From Adineta vaga (lineage: Eukaryota > Rotifera), in the NCBI GenBank assembly GCA_021613535.1, contig CP075493.1, forward strand, positions 1,922,001-1,986,000: a stretch of 64,000 bases of DNA, read 5' to 3'. The notes beneath the pieces are model-generated. The model had not been told where the DNA came from. It ran no database searches and saw nothing but the letters and a program-made list of their open reading frames with translations. This document shows positions 34,333 to 45,900 of this stretch, in pieces (the first letter of the stretch is position 1; each line of letters begins with the position of its first letter). The position numbers were made by a program, and so were the translations under genes.

Positions 34333-35661
34333 TTAGTTATGCAACTGTTCTAAAAAAGATTTTTTCTCTTGATTGATTTCACCATTGGTAAGAACTTTGA
34401 GATTGAATTGTTTCATTGTTGCATCAAGAGCTTGTTGATTACCAGAAAAATATGCCGCAATTGCATTATGAAAAAGAAGTAATTGTTTCTTCATAACTTT
34501 AGTCTAGTAAAACATTGAACAATTGATTAAAATCGATTTCAATAACTTTTTCGTACCTGATTTTCTTCGAGAAATTGTAATTTAATTCCTACATCACATT
34601 TCAATTTTTCATATCTTTCTTTATATTTTTCAAATTCTCGTTGTTTTTCATTCAATTGAGAACCTAATGGAAGCAGTTCCATTTCAGTTCGACATGCATC
34701 AAATTCCAATCTAAATAAACATTTGAAGAAAGAAAATATTTATTGAATTCGTGTCTGAAATACAAACCTCGATGTTTCATAGAGTCGAATTGTTGTAATT
34801 GTATCTTCGATTGTTTTATTGCATAATGTATCCAAAGTTGAAATAAAATAATTTAAAGCACTCATTAATGCTTCACCATGACGAACTAATAAAGTTTGTG
34901 TATCAGCATTATAACCATATTCATCACATAATTGAAATGATTTATGTTTTAATTCAAGAAATGTATCGCCTAAATGGAAGTTTAATATCGAGAGATGAGC
35001 TTTTTGAACTTATAAATACAAACTTAAAGCTCGTTGAGTGTGTAATAAATTAGAAAAATGATTGGCGTAACTTCTTGCTAACGAAAGAACTTGTTCATAT
35101 CGACGTTTTGTTTCTCTTAATTCCTAAAGAGAATTAATGTAAATTTGAATGAATGAAATTGTTTTTTGTTCTTACTTCGATTTGATTGTCAAGTTCAACA
35201 TCAATTGTACGTGTGGTTTTACCTAATTTTTCATATATACTTTGTTTTGTACATTTATATGTTGAACGACCCCATTGTTTTAATTTATCAATCGTTGGTC
35301 CAACAGCAGCAACAGCTGCAGCTGATGATGCTGTTAGTTTCGATATATCAGGAATAGAAATACGTTTATCGGATAATATTGACGATGGATCAAATGTTGA
35401 TTTTGATGAAGAATTCGAAGGAAAATCTTGCGATGATGATGATGATGGAATTACTGTTGAATCAGAATGTAATGTTGCGGCATCAGTTAGACTAACATAA
35501 GATGAATGTTGTTGTGATTGAGCGTGTTGAGGTGAACCTGGTTGTTGATCAAGATCAATACTAGAAAAATTATTTAGTTCTTCTTCATGATTATTAGATG
35601 TTGCATTATTTAAATTTTCATCATGACTCGACGAACCAAATGCACTAGCGAAGGAAGTCAT
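34333..35661 (-). CDS. ARFIP: Arfaptin (BAR-domain, Arl1/Rac-binding)
   Basis: Minus-strand gene with a few exons, start ATG 35661 and stop at 34333. Arfaptins bind Arl1, Arf and Rac GTPases and shape trans-Golgi membranes through a crescent-shaped BAR dimer. The first exon has an acidic, Ser-rich disordered N-terminus, then the segment that precedes the BAR domain in arfaptins: [20 protein letters not shown] and [19 protein letters not shown]. Downstream exons give the helical BAR core ([63 protein letters not shown]), closing with a short polar tail. The IPD-AH-like stretch [12 protein letters not shown] is the amphipathic region used for lipid binding in vertebrates. ARFIP1 and ARFIP2 are not distinguished. 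Confidence 0.93.
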
Positions 35662-36412
35662 TAATTCTTTTTTCTAAAATAAAAATACAGATTTTCAAAT
35701 AAATAATTTCTATTGACATTTAAAACATTAGTTGTGTATATATATATTAATTATTTCGTCGATGTTTGGTTGACCTCGTAGAACACATTGAAATGCCTCT
35801 CGATAGATGGCGCTAGATTTCAATCAATCTAAAACTGAATCATCTTTGAAGTTTTATATAGCCTTCTCAATCTACGATGAGATCAAATTAGAACTTCGTT
35901 TGCTATTTTCAGTTATTCTTTTTATTCATATAATTAATACATATATTTATATATATAAGCACACACACAAGAAAAAGAAAGAGAAAAAAAACACTTAGAA
36001 GGACGGACGAAATCAATTGAACAAAACAAAAAAGAAAGCGATGCAAGGTGGATTTATCACCGGTAATACAGAAGTTGAAAAAGAAAACAAAAAAATTGGA
36101 AGTATACATATACAATATATCAATAATATGTTCTTAAGTTTTTCGGACAAATCAATTATTGAATATAAGAGAAGAGAGAACAACAAAAACAAACAGAAAT
36201 AACAATTAATATGAACAATTTTTTTTTTGTTTCTAGAATTTCTTTTTTTCCTTTTCATTTTCGATGTTTGTAGATATGTACACCATACATGAAACAATCT
36301 CATTGCTGTTCTTACTAGTCTATAGAGAACGAAAACACACACACATGCACTGCCTATACTTGTTTTTAGTGTAATTTTTTTGTGGAAAGAAATGAAAGAA
36401 GAAGAAGCAACA

Positions 36413-36436
36413 GAATAATAATAATAATAATAATAA
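36413..36436. repeat. TAA trinucleotide microsatellite
   Basis: Eight tandem TAA/AAT units in intergenic DNA. Confidence 0.9.
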
Positions 36437-36569
36437 ACGGAACAATCATTTCATGCATAGAAGATAATATTGAAATAAATAACGCGCGCACGAAAATGAG
36501 AAAAAGCAAAATATACAGCGTGCGAGTAGGGGAAACATTGAATGACGATAACGAAACAAGCACCTGGAG

Positions 36570-36589
36570 ATATATATATATATATATAT
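36570..36589. repeat. TA dinucleotide microsatellite
   Basis: A (TA)n run of about 20 bp in intergenic DNA. Confidence 0.9.
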
Positions 36590-36686
36590 GTAAATAGTTA
36601 GAAGAAAATGATGTATCCTGATGCAGAATACAACAAAAGTGAATTTCTAATGGAATATCTTCCTGGTTTGTTTTCTTCTACTTCTT

Positions 36687-39600
36687 CTATGATGGATAGA
36701 TATGATTTGGTACTGTTGCTGATTTTGACTAGAATTTAAAAAAATATGAAATTGAAATCTTTATCTTCTATTGAATGGAAACATACCTGTATAGATTCAT
36801 TATTGCAACTATCGAATCCAGTTAATGTTCTTGGATTATCCAAGGATGGATAATTATTGTATTTTCTTTTTGAAAAAAAAACAAACAAGAATCGATTGAT
36901 GATCAATTGATCAAGAGTTTTACCTTTGAATATTTGAATTGTTTCGCCGGTATGTTGGATGATTATTCACAAGCGGAATGTCATTTGTACTGTTCGAATG
37001 TGAATATGGATACGATGTTGATTGATTGTAATAATATTTATACTGTTCATTTGGATTATATACTGATCCATATGACGATACTGAATTATAATAAGATGGA
37101 GGATGATTATACGTATAATTTGATGTAGATGGATGATAATAATAATATGAATTCATGTCTGTTGATTGTGATGAAGGATGATGATAATATTGAATAGAAG
37201 ATGAAGGACGAGAATAATTTGGATAATATGTTGGTGGATGAGTTGGTTGTTGAATAGGATTTGATGGAATGATTGTTGATGTATCTAAGATAATCAATGA
37301 TCAATGAAAACAAAAAAATGTTCTAATTAAAATGAACTTACTTTCACAACGATTTAAATAATCTTCTAAATCCGGTAAAAGATCACTGGTTAAATCAATA
37401 TCATTCTTATTTAATAATTCATTTTCATATTCAATATTATGTACGAATGGTAAGGAAATTTCTTCGTCATTGATAATCAATGGTTGAGAAAGAAGATAAT
37501 CATTTGCTAATGATGATGGTAAAATAAAATCTTCAATAATTGTTGTTAATGTTGATGAATGAAATGTTGGATTAATAAATGTTAATTTACCATTAATTAA
37601 ATCATTTAATATTGATTCAACTTCTATTTCTTGTTTACGACAATTTAAAGCTAAGATAAATGAAATTAAAAGAAAATTTTTCATAATCCTATTTACTTAC
37701 ATAATACATAGAGATAAAAATATTTGACAATTAAAGTGATTTCATCAATATATTCAGTTAATAATCCAAGTGAATGTTTTGTAACAAAATATTGAATTTT
37801 TTGTGTACAAAAGATATTTGCACGATTGAATTGTGATGAACATTTTCTGAAAAAGAATATTTCATTTAGAAAATTTCATTTATTGAAAAACGTGTAATTT
37901 ACTTTTCTAATTCACGTTGAAGTTGTTCTACTTTTTCATTCTGTTTTTTTATTGTTAAACGTATAAAATCATGAATAGAATTCGTAAATGTCACTAATGA
38001 ACATGAAAGTTTATCTAAACCTTTAGCACCTTTGATTAATTCATTGACTATATCACTGAATATATGTGTTTTAGTAATAGTCGATTGATTTGAAGGTGAT
38101 AATTGTTCATCAATTGATACTGATGATGGAATGGAATGAAATGATAATGGTGTTGATGTTTGACGAGTGAAATTATTCGTTTCTAAATAAGAAATTTGAA
38201 GAAGATTAATAGATAGTTGATGATAGATTACCATCATGAGTTTTGCTTTGATTATTGTCTATTGGACAATTCGTTTCATCCATATCTAAGAAAAGAAATT
38301 TCCCGCTTAAAATGAAAATCTATGTCAATGACTTACGTTCGTGAATTTCATTCGATTTTGATTCATTGGATGTTGAATGAGATTCTGAAGAGGATTTCTA
38401 GATTGAGTTTAGATGTTGAAATTGAAAATTACCTGAAGTTTTATCGTTTATTGAATTGATCGAGAATAGATTTGGATGAACAGGTGTATTTAATAAAGTT
38501 TTCAATGCTTTATTTCGATCGGTATCAAACAATTCCACTTGTCTAAAAAAAGAAAACCGAATTCAAGGAAAAACAATATTAATCATCTCAAAGATTTACT
38601 CGATCATATGATTTAAAACTTCTTGAACAACGAGAAGATTTTCTGGTTCATTTTTCGTTCGTATTTTGAATTTTTTCATATAAAATTGATTATCTTTTCG
38701 TTTTTTTCGTAAACGTTGTAAAGCATTGTTTTTCATGATGGGTGATGATGTTTTCTTTTGATTAATTATACGTGATAAAGATTTCGATTTGTATGGAGGT
38801 GTAATTGGTTTACTTTTATCACCATAATTTGGTAAAACAGGACATGATAATGATAATGGTCGATACCGACGTTTCATTGCTGATCGATGATTCTTCAGAT
38901 CAAGTTCAAGTGTTAAATCATCTGATGGAAAATTATTTTGAGATAAATCCGGTGATGAAGATGTTAACGATGTGGGAGATAATTCACTTGTTGGCGGAAC
39001 AGACCAATCATGACGTTTAGTTACTGCAATCAATGGATCGATTTCTTCATTTCCTAAAAAATAGAGTTTTACAAGATTCTGTATTTTTCCAGGCTTTTTT
39101 TTCTATTACATAATGAAAGAACCTAGAAGTGCCGGTAGAGATTTGAGCAATGTCAAAATAAACTCTAAGCTGCCTTATAGTACTAAGGCGATCGTTAAAA
39201 GGATATATATACATATATATCAACTACACCTGACTGATGAGCAAAGAATGTTTTCTTTTTTCTGAGAATAAGAAGAGATGAGACTTTGCTGATAGATAAG
39301 AATACTGTCAAACTCATTCTATGAACATACTTTTATTGTTCATTGTTGTATCTTCTTTGACTTGATTAGAATTCATATTTTTATTTTCAACAACAATAAT
39401 AACAGGTGGTGGTGGTGGTGTTAATGGATAATCTACAACTGATTGTTGTTCCGAACGAATTACGATTGTTGATGATAGTACAGATGACTGATCTTCATTT
39501 TGTATAGATGATATTGGTAATGTTTTTGTTAATTGAATTTTAGTTGGTATACGTAAAGCAGATGAAAGACCACCAGCATTTGAAAGCATTTTAATCGATT

Positions 39601-40290
39601 GTGGTACAAGTAATTTAACAAATTTTGTTGATGTATTAGACTTTGAATCTGTTTGTTGAATAATAACATTGTTATCCGAACGTGAAGATTTAGTTGTTGT
39701 ATCTGCTGATGTCATCAGAGGTGTGACTATCATTGGCTAAATGAAAGAAAGAAAATAAATAAATATTGACATAAATATAGAAAGAAAAATAATAGTCTCA
39801 CTAGAATTTGTTGGGAATTTGTTTTGATTTTATCTAATGCTTCGTTACTATCATAAGATGTAGCAAGATTAGATTTTCTTTCTTCCAATTGATTTATTGC
39901 CATGGATTTTGATACGAATGAAACAATTGAAGATTGCATATTTACTGATTCAATCGAATTTCCATGTAAATCTACAACAAATTAAACAAAATAGGCTATG
40001 AAAGTTTAAACAATTAAAAGTCTACCTTTTATTTCATTTTTATTATCATCATATGAATCAGTTAATGTTCTTAATGTTGTTGTTCGATTATTTTCCGTTG
40101 TTAATGGAATATTTGTTATTTTTCTTAATGAATTCGAAGAGTATATTGCTCGACTTGGTCGTTCATCTTTTGAATTCTTAATTAATTCAGATCGACGTAA
40201 TCGCTTTCTATTTGTTAATGATACTCCACTTCGTTTCCGTTGATGATGATTCGTCGTTGTTGTTGGTGGTGGTGATGATGATGATGGCAT
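36687..40290 (-). CDS. Unrecognised large Ser/Asn/Tyr-rich, probably nuclear protein
   Basis: A chain of minus-strand exons with consistent short introns, from ATG 40290 (MPSSSSPPPTTTTNHHQRKR) to TAG at 36687. The N-terminus is strongly basic (KRSGVSLTNRKRLRRSELIK), suitable as a nuclear localisation signal. A Pro run (LTPPPPPVIIVV) follows. A second basic block (QRLRKKRKDNQFYMKKFKI) leads into a helical stretch ending ALKTLLNTPVHPNLF. Later exons are helical (IVNELIKGAKGLDKL, LTIKKQNEKVEQLQRELEK), acidic (NKNDIDLTSDLLPDLEDYL), then Tyr/Ser/Asn-rich and prion-like (NSYYYYHPSTSNYTYNHPPS). The last exons are 36924 to about 37285, 36787-36865 and 36687-36728. I recognise no domain. The layout resembles a chromatin or transcription cofactor, but that is inference. 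One intron (about 39054-39328) is unusually long. Confidence 0.65.
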
Positions 40291-40615
40291 AATAATAGAT
40301 TGTTCAATTATTATTCTTTTTCAATGAACATTGAAGATATATTTACACATAAACGAACAAAAAAAACAACGATGAAGATTAAAATCTAAAAGTAAATATC
40401 CTTGAATATCGAATAGATTCTTTTCTTCTTATGGAATCAAAAAAAAACGATGATGATGATGATAGACAAAACATATTAATTTGAATTTAAATCGGATTGG
40501 TTGATTCTGTTAACCAATAGAATGACTTTGTTTATTTAAAAGGGTAATTACTATAGAAACAAATATGAACTATGGAGAATAGAGTAAAGCAAAGAAAGAA
40601 AAGTTAGAATAAATT
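40291..40615. other. Divergent promoter region between the unknown gene (-) and SPEF1 (+)
   Basis: About 325 bp between two divergent start codons. It has a GATGATGATGAT run near 40449-40462 and no open frame of note. It is a candidate bidirectional promoter. Confidence 0.5.
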
Positions 40616-40739
40616 ATGCTTATACTCGACTGGTCATATGTATTTGATCGAGCACAACTTATTGTTCTATATTCCTGGCTTGATAGTATACCATTTAAGA
40701 GAAAAAGAACAAAGCTTGAAAGAGATTTTGCTGATGGAG
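40616..40739 (+). CDS. Second, diverged copy of SPEF1 exon 1 (alternative first exon)
   Basis: ATG 40616 opens a 124-nt exon whose translation ends LYSWLDSIPFKRKRTKLERD plus FADG. It aligns throughout with SPEF1 exon 1 (LYAWIDQIPLSRPKRRIEKD plus FADG). It ends at a GT donor in the same phase (GGA G|GT) as the standard exon, so it can splice in frame to SPEF1 exon 2 at 41119. It carries its own N-terminus (MLILDWSYVFDRAQLIV). Frame and splice phase are intact, which argues against a dead fragment. It would give a SPEF1 isoform with a different first half of the calponin-homology domain. Confidence 0.6.
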
Positions 40740-40895
40740 GTATTCGTTGATAAACTCGAAGATATTTCGCATGTTCTCTTTAGTTTCTTTTGTCTTATGG
40801 AATGAAACTTCTTTCAGATCTTCATACATCACTTTGTGTTTGTTTGCCACTCTCTCTCTCTATCTCTTTCTCGTTTGTTCTCCATTTGAACAAAT

Positions 40896-42545
40896 ATGTC
40901 TTGGGATATTGAATTGGATGATCAATTATTACAAGATCTTTATGCATGGATCGATCAAATACCATTAAGTCGACCTAAAAGACGTATTGAAAAAGATTTT
41001 GCTGATGGTGGTAAGAAGATTGTTCTCTCATTTCACGTGTGCTACTTCGAATTTTCTTTTTTCTTCTCTCATTATTTCATTACTAAGGTTTCCGTTTTGT
41101 TCTTCTGTTTACTTTTAGTTATGATAGCAGAATTGATCAAATATTATTTTCCTAGTTGGGTAAAGAAGACAATCAAATGTAGATGATTTAATTAAAGAAT
41201 TTTTGATTTTCATAGGTGGAATTACATAACTATGCAGCAGCGAATAGTACGCAACAGAAATTAGTTAATTGGGGACTTTTAAATAGGTAAGTGTATCTTC
41301 AATGAATCTTTTGAATAAAGATACATGATTAACGAAAAAAGAGAAATCCTTTTTTTTTAGAAAAGTCTTTTGTCGATTTGATCTCAATGTTCCTGAAGCT
41401 GTTATGCGTGGTATATGTCTTGGTCGATCTGGCTTAATTGAAATTTTTCTTTATAATTTACGAACAAAAATCGATGAGTGAGTATACAACTCTTTCTTGG
41501 TCGTCTATTTCAATCAAAGCTCGCAACTTATTCTCTATTATTTCATACGAATAATCTCTCTATACTCTTTCAGTTATCTCTATGGAATGGAAACCAATCC
41601 TAGTGATCCTCAATATCGGTTTGTTCTGTTTGTTTTTTTCTATCGAAATTTTCCATATTAACTCGTTTGTGCATGTGAATTGATAGTTTCTTTTCTTTCC
41701 CTTCTTTAATCTATTACTAATCAAAATAGAATGAAAGTAATAGACTTTTTGTTTTTATAAGACGGAATGAATTAGAAATGAAAATCAATCGATGATCTTA
41801 TATTTTTATTTAGTGTTCTTCATCAAAAAGCAAAAATAACAGAAGCAAATGCAGCTACACCTCGACAACCTCAACCGTTTTCACCAAATGAACAAAATAG
41901 TTATGGAAACATGCAATCCTCATCAAGTAAGTGAAATGTTATTTAGAGAATTTGACTAATCATTTTCTAGATAATCATAATTCTTCTCGAGCATATTACT
42001 ATGAACAAGGTGACAATAAAAACTACACTTTATGTTGTTGTTGTTGTTCTGTACTTCTTCTTCATTTACTTCTTTAATTGATTGTATTTTATACTAATAT
42101 TCTTTTTTTCTTTTAAAGATTTGACATCAAAACCACGAGTATCGAATGACAAGTAAGACTATTTCTTGACGATTTCTTTCTCATAATATACAATGAAATG
42201 ATTGTAGTATACAGAAAAAATCCTCTTCAATGCATACTATCAGCGCAGATATGGTTAGTCGTATTGAATATGATGAAAAAGAACAAGAATGTTTAGCTAA
42301 AGATGAACAGATTCAAGTATATTTTTCAATTGATTAAACAAGAAAAGTTCGATTTCATTTTCTTTTTTTTTATTCAAATTAAGATTTTACAAGCAAAAAT
42401 TCGTCGTCTGGAACATTTGCTTCATTTAAAAGATGTTCGCGTTGAAGATTTATCGGAAAAACTTGATCGAACACGTGGTATAACAGGTGCATCAAATCGT
42501 CCACAACAACAACAACTACCTATGGTTTATAATGGACGGAAATAA
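40896..42545 (+). CDS. SPEF1: SPEF1/CLAMP, calponin-homology microtubule protein of cilia
   Basis: Ten exons: 40896-41010, 41119-41159, 41216-41286, 41361-41477, 41574-41618, 41814-41926, 41971-42009, 42119-42152, 42208-42316, 42384-42545; 281 residues. SPEF1 binds and bundles microtubules of the ciliary central pair and of planar-polarised epithelia. The N-terminal CH domain, about residues 5-115, is typical: IDQIPLSRPKRRIEKDFADG, VMIAELIKYYFPSWVELHNY, ANSTQQKLVNWGLLNRKVF. A Ser/Gln-rich linker follows, then a C-terminal coiled coil (IEYDEKEQECLAKDEQIQIL, KIRRLEHLLHLKDVRVEDLS) thought to mediate dimerisation. The end is Gln-rich. No 3' splice site precedes this ATG closely, so it seems to have its own transcription start, separate from the alternative first exon at 40616. 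Confidence 0.95.
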
Positions 42546-42938
42546 TTAGTACAGCTACATATATAAATATATATAGATGGTGCTTGTTATGTTTAGTGCC
42601 GTTTTATTTATTCAGTTCTTCATATTTTCTTTGCTTCGTGACTATTCGTGGTGGCTTCTTCTTGTGCATACGAAAAAAAAGAAACAAACAAATAAATACA
42701 GACATTCTTCCATAACTCATAAAGTGAATAAATACGTTGGATAAAAAAAGACACGTGATTATAAAATATATATTTGGTATTTCTTGTCTCTTTCAAACTG
42801 TATTGCAAATCTAGCACAAACAAAAAATTATATAACAAAACTGTTCATTTCACGAGAGAGACAGTAGTCCGAGCAAATAAATACTGAGAGAAAATATGTA
42901 TTTGACACGATTTTACAAATGTTTTGATTCGATTGTAA
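42546..42938. other. Convergent intergenic region between SPEF1 (+) and PLC-epsilon (-)
   Basis: Two facing 3' flanks, about 390 bp. AT-rich. The short minus-strand open frame at 42620-42838 has no motif. Confidence 0.55.
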
Positions 42939-45900
42939 TCAGGATTTATTCTTAGTAAAGATTGTTTTTAACGAATGTTTTGGTGGAGTTGGTTTTAAAT
43001 GAGTTGCAGTTCGATTATTACGAATTATTGTTCCATTTAAAGTTAGTGTTGTATTTACTCGAGGTTTTGTTTGATTATCTAGAATAGAAAATGCTGAAAG
43101 AAATTAATGAATATTGGAATTTTCAATTTTACCATCATGTGATTCTCGTTCAAGTGATTTTTGATGTGTTAACGATCGTAATAAGAATTTGTCAGTAAAT
43201 GCTTTATTATTGTTATTTATTTCTACATATTCTGATTTTTTAACTAAAACAAACTTTGAATTTGTTGACGTCCATAAACGTTGAATTCCATAAATCTTTT
43301 CATCATCAGTTAATAAACGACGTTTTATTGATTCTCGATGATTTGTACTATTCAAATCTGTTTCTTCAACAAGGCCATAATCATTTGGCATACCATTCAT
43401 ACGAATTTTTCTCATTAACTACAACGATAAAACTTAAGCTTTGCAATGTGAATTTCAAAAGATTTACTTGTGTAATAACATGACTAGCAGTTGAATTGAT
43501 AGGTGTTCGAAAGGTCGTATGTTTTTGTATGGATGATATATTGTAGATTGTAACAAGAAATGTTCGATCACAATTTTCCCAATTTTGAAGAGTTTTATCT
43601 ACTAATGTTGACATTAAGAGATGTTGCTAAAAAGAAAGTTTTGATTTGGAAGTTTTTTTATGAAAGAAAATTTTACTTACAGGTGTTTGAGCTTTTCTCT
43701 TACAAAGAATAACAGTTTCTCGACCAACACGATCCATAACAACAAGTATACGTTCATGTTTTTCTAAAATTCGTGGTGGTATATCAGCATGTTTTGAAGA
43801 TAACGCTTTCTTTTTCCAAGTTTTCGATGATTCTGTAAGAATAATATCATTAATTGTTTCACCAACTTGAAGAAAATCATTGGTTTTAGCGATCTAAAAT
43901 AAAACAATGTTTGTGACAAAGAAAAGAATGTATTATTTTACCATTTCGATTAATTCTTCAACAGTTGTATATTGTGTTACAGCAAATGGTCGAAAGTCTT
44001 CATCACGTCCTTCTTTACCGTAGACTTTAACTTCAAATGTTTTATGTTTAGGTCGTATCGAATCACGATTACCCTATACGAAAAGAAAGACATAAAAGTA
44101 ATCTTATGGAAAAAAAGAGAAATCAATCTGAATAAAATACACTAAGAGCATCCGGTGGATCAATTGTTCGTCCAAATATTCGATTACGAAATAAATGTGG
44201 TGTATTTGATGTTGATAAATCTTGTTCTGTATTACGAAGTAGTATACTTTCTGTTGTTTTTGAATAGATAAATAATGTTGCTAATTCTAATGGAATATTA
44301 GCAGCATCTCTTAAACGAACATGTCGATAACCTTGTCGAAGACATTTTAATGGCATAACACGTTGAGACATTAAATGATTACTTCCGGCATCATAAACAT
44401 GAAAACGTATGAATGCTAATTCCATAAAGAATAACTGAAAATACAAGAATAAGTAAGTCAATGGACTGATATAAATCGTTTCGGAGCGAGAAATTTCTTA
44501 CTTGAAAAATAAATGCTTCTTGCCAAATTGGATTAAGGGAATTTTTAACTGATGGTTTCGTTTTTCTTGACATACAATCAATGGGAATACCAAGAAGTTC
44601 AACTTCAATATAAACACTTGATGTTGAATTGATATTTTGAGTTAAATATTGACCAGAAATAATCTAAGTAGAAAAATACATCTTTTCCTATCAACTATTC
44701 GTTATTAACTTACAGTAATCGTTAGTTCAAAACAAGCACCTTCACGTTCAATAATTGATGGATTAAATCGACCATATTGTGAATGTTCTTTATCCCAAAA
44801 GATAGGCGGTTTTAATACATAACCACAATTACCATTTTGTTCAAACATAGATAAATTCAAAATTTGACCAGAATCTAAACACAACCATTTCTACTGTTTC
44901 AAAAAGAAAAACGCCAAAATTCAATGTACTTACCAAGTGTTTGATAATTCGTTGCAGCTAATCTAAAACAAAATAAGCCATGAAAATATCAACTATAAAA
45001 ATGACCTGAATCAAACACATACTGAATACCATAGATCCATAAATGTAATGGATTAAAATTCGATGAATCTACACGAAAACCACTTGGATAACATCGAATA
45101 AGTTGCGTTTCCGTATGTCTAAATATGAAACTATCGAAAATCCAACGTAATAGACATCGAATAACTTACATAACCATATCACCACCTTGATTTTTACTTA
45201 ATTTCTTAGCTTTATTTTCAATTAATGAAACTATTTGATGGCAAGGTGAAACTTGATCAATTGATCGTGAACTTTCCGTACCTAAAGATCACATAAGAAG
45301 AAAAAACTCGAATGATTTGATTTTTATATTGAAAAACTAACTCGTTGTACTTGGTTGAGCAACAAGTTGTTGAATTGTACGTTTTGGAACTTTACGAACA
45401 GCTTTACCACCAGCAAAACTTGCTAACGTTGATGAACATGATAATCCTTTAAAAAAAAGATAAATGATTTCATACTATCTTCATTAATATTTTCCTACCT
45501 CGAAATTTGATTGCTTGAGTATAAATAACAATATCGGATAATTCTTTTGCCACCAACATTGCTGGTATTTTTGCCATAACATTTGATGATTTATTGATTT
45601 TTATTAAATGATTCGCATCAATTGAACTACTACTTTTTAAACGTTGTCTTGGCTCATTATTCATAATACTATACCGACGATGGCGATATGCTCGTCTAAA
45701 CAAATCAAATAATTAATCGACTCTCATCGATAAGAAGGATAAACTTACAAATCATCTCCATCATCTTGATCAGTTCCAATCGTGATAATTGTCTTTTTCG
45801 GTTGATATATCGGTGAATCAGTAATGGAATTTGATCGTTGTGATTCTCTTCTTGTATATGGATCATAATTATAATCATCTATTAAATCATCATCATCAGA

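Larger units (their letters stand above)
35662..36686. other. Intergenic: arfaptin 5' region and 3' flank of the next minus-strand gene
   Basis: About 1 kb of A-rich DNA with a TAA microsatellite at 36413-36436 and a TA microsatellite at 36570-36589. Overlapping short open frames on both strands are low-complexity and not credible. Confidence 0.55.
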
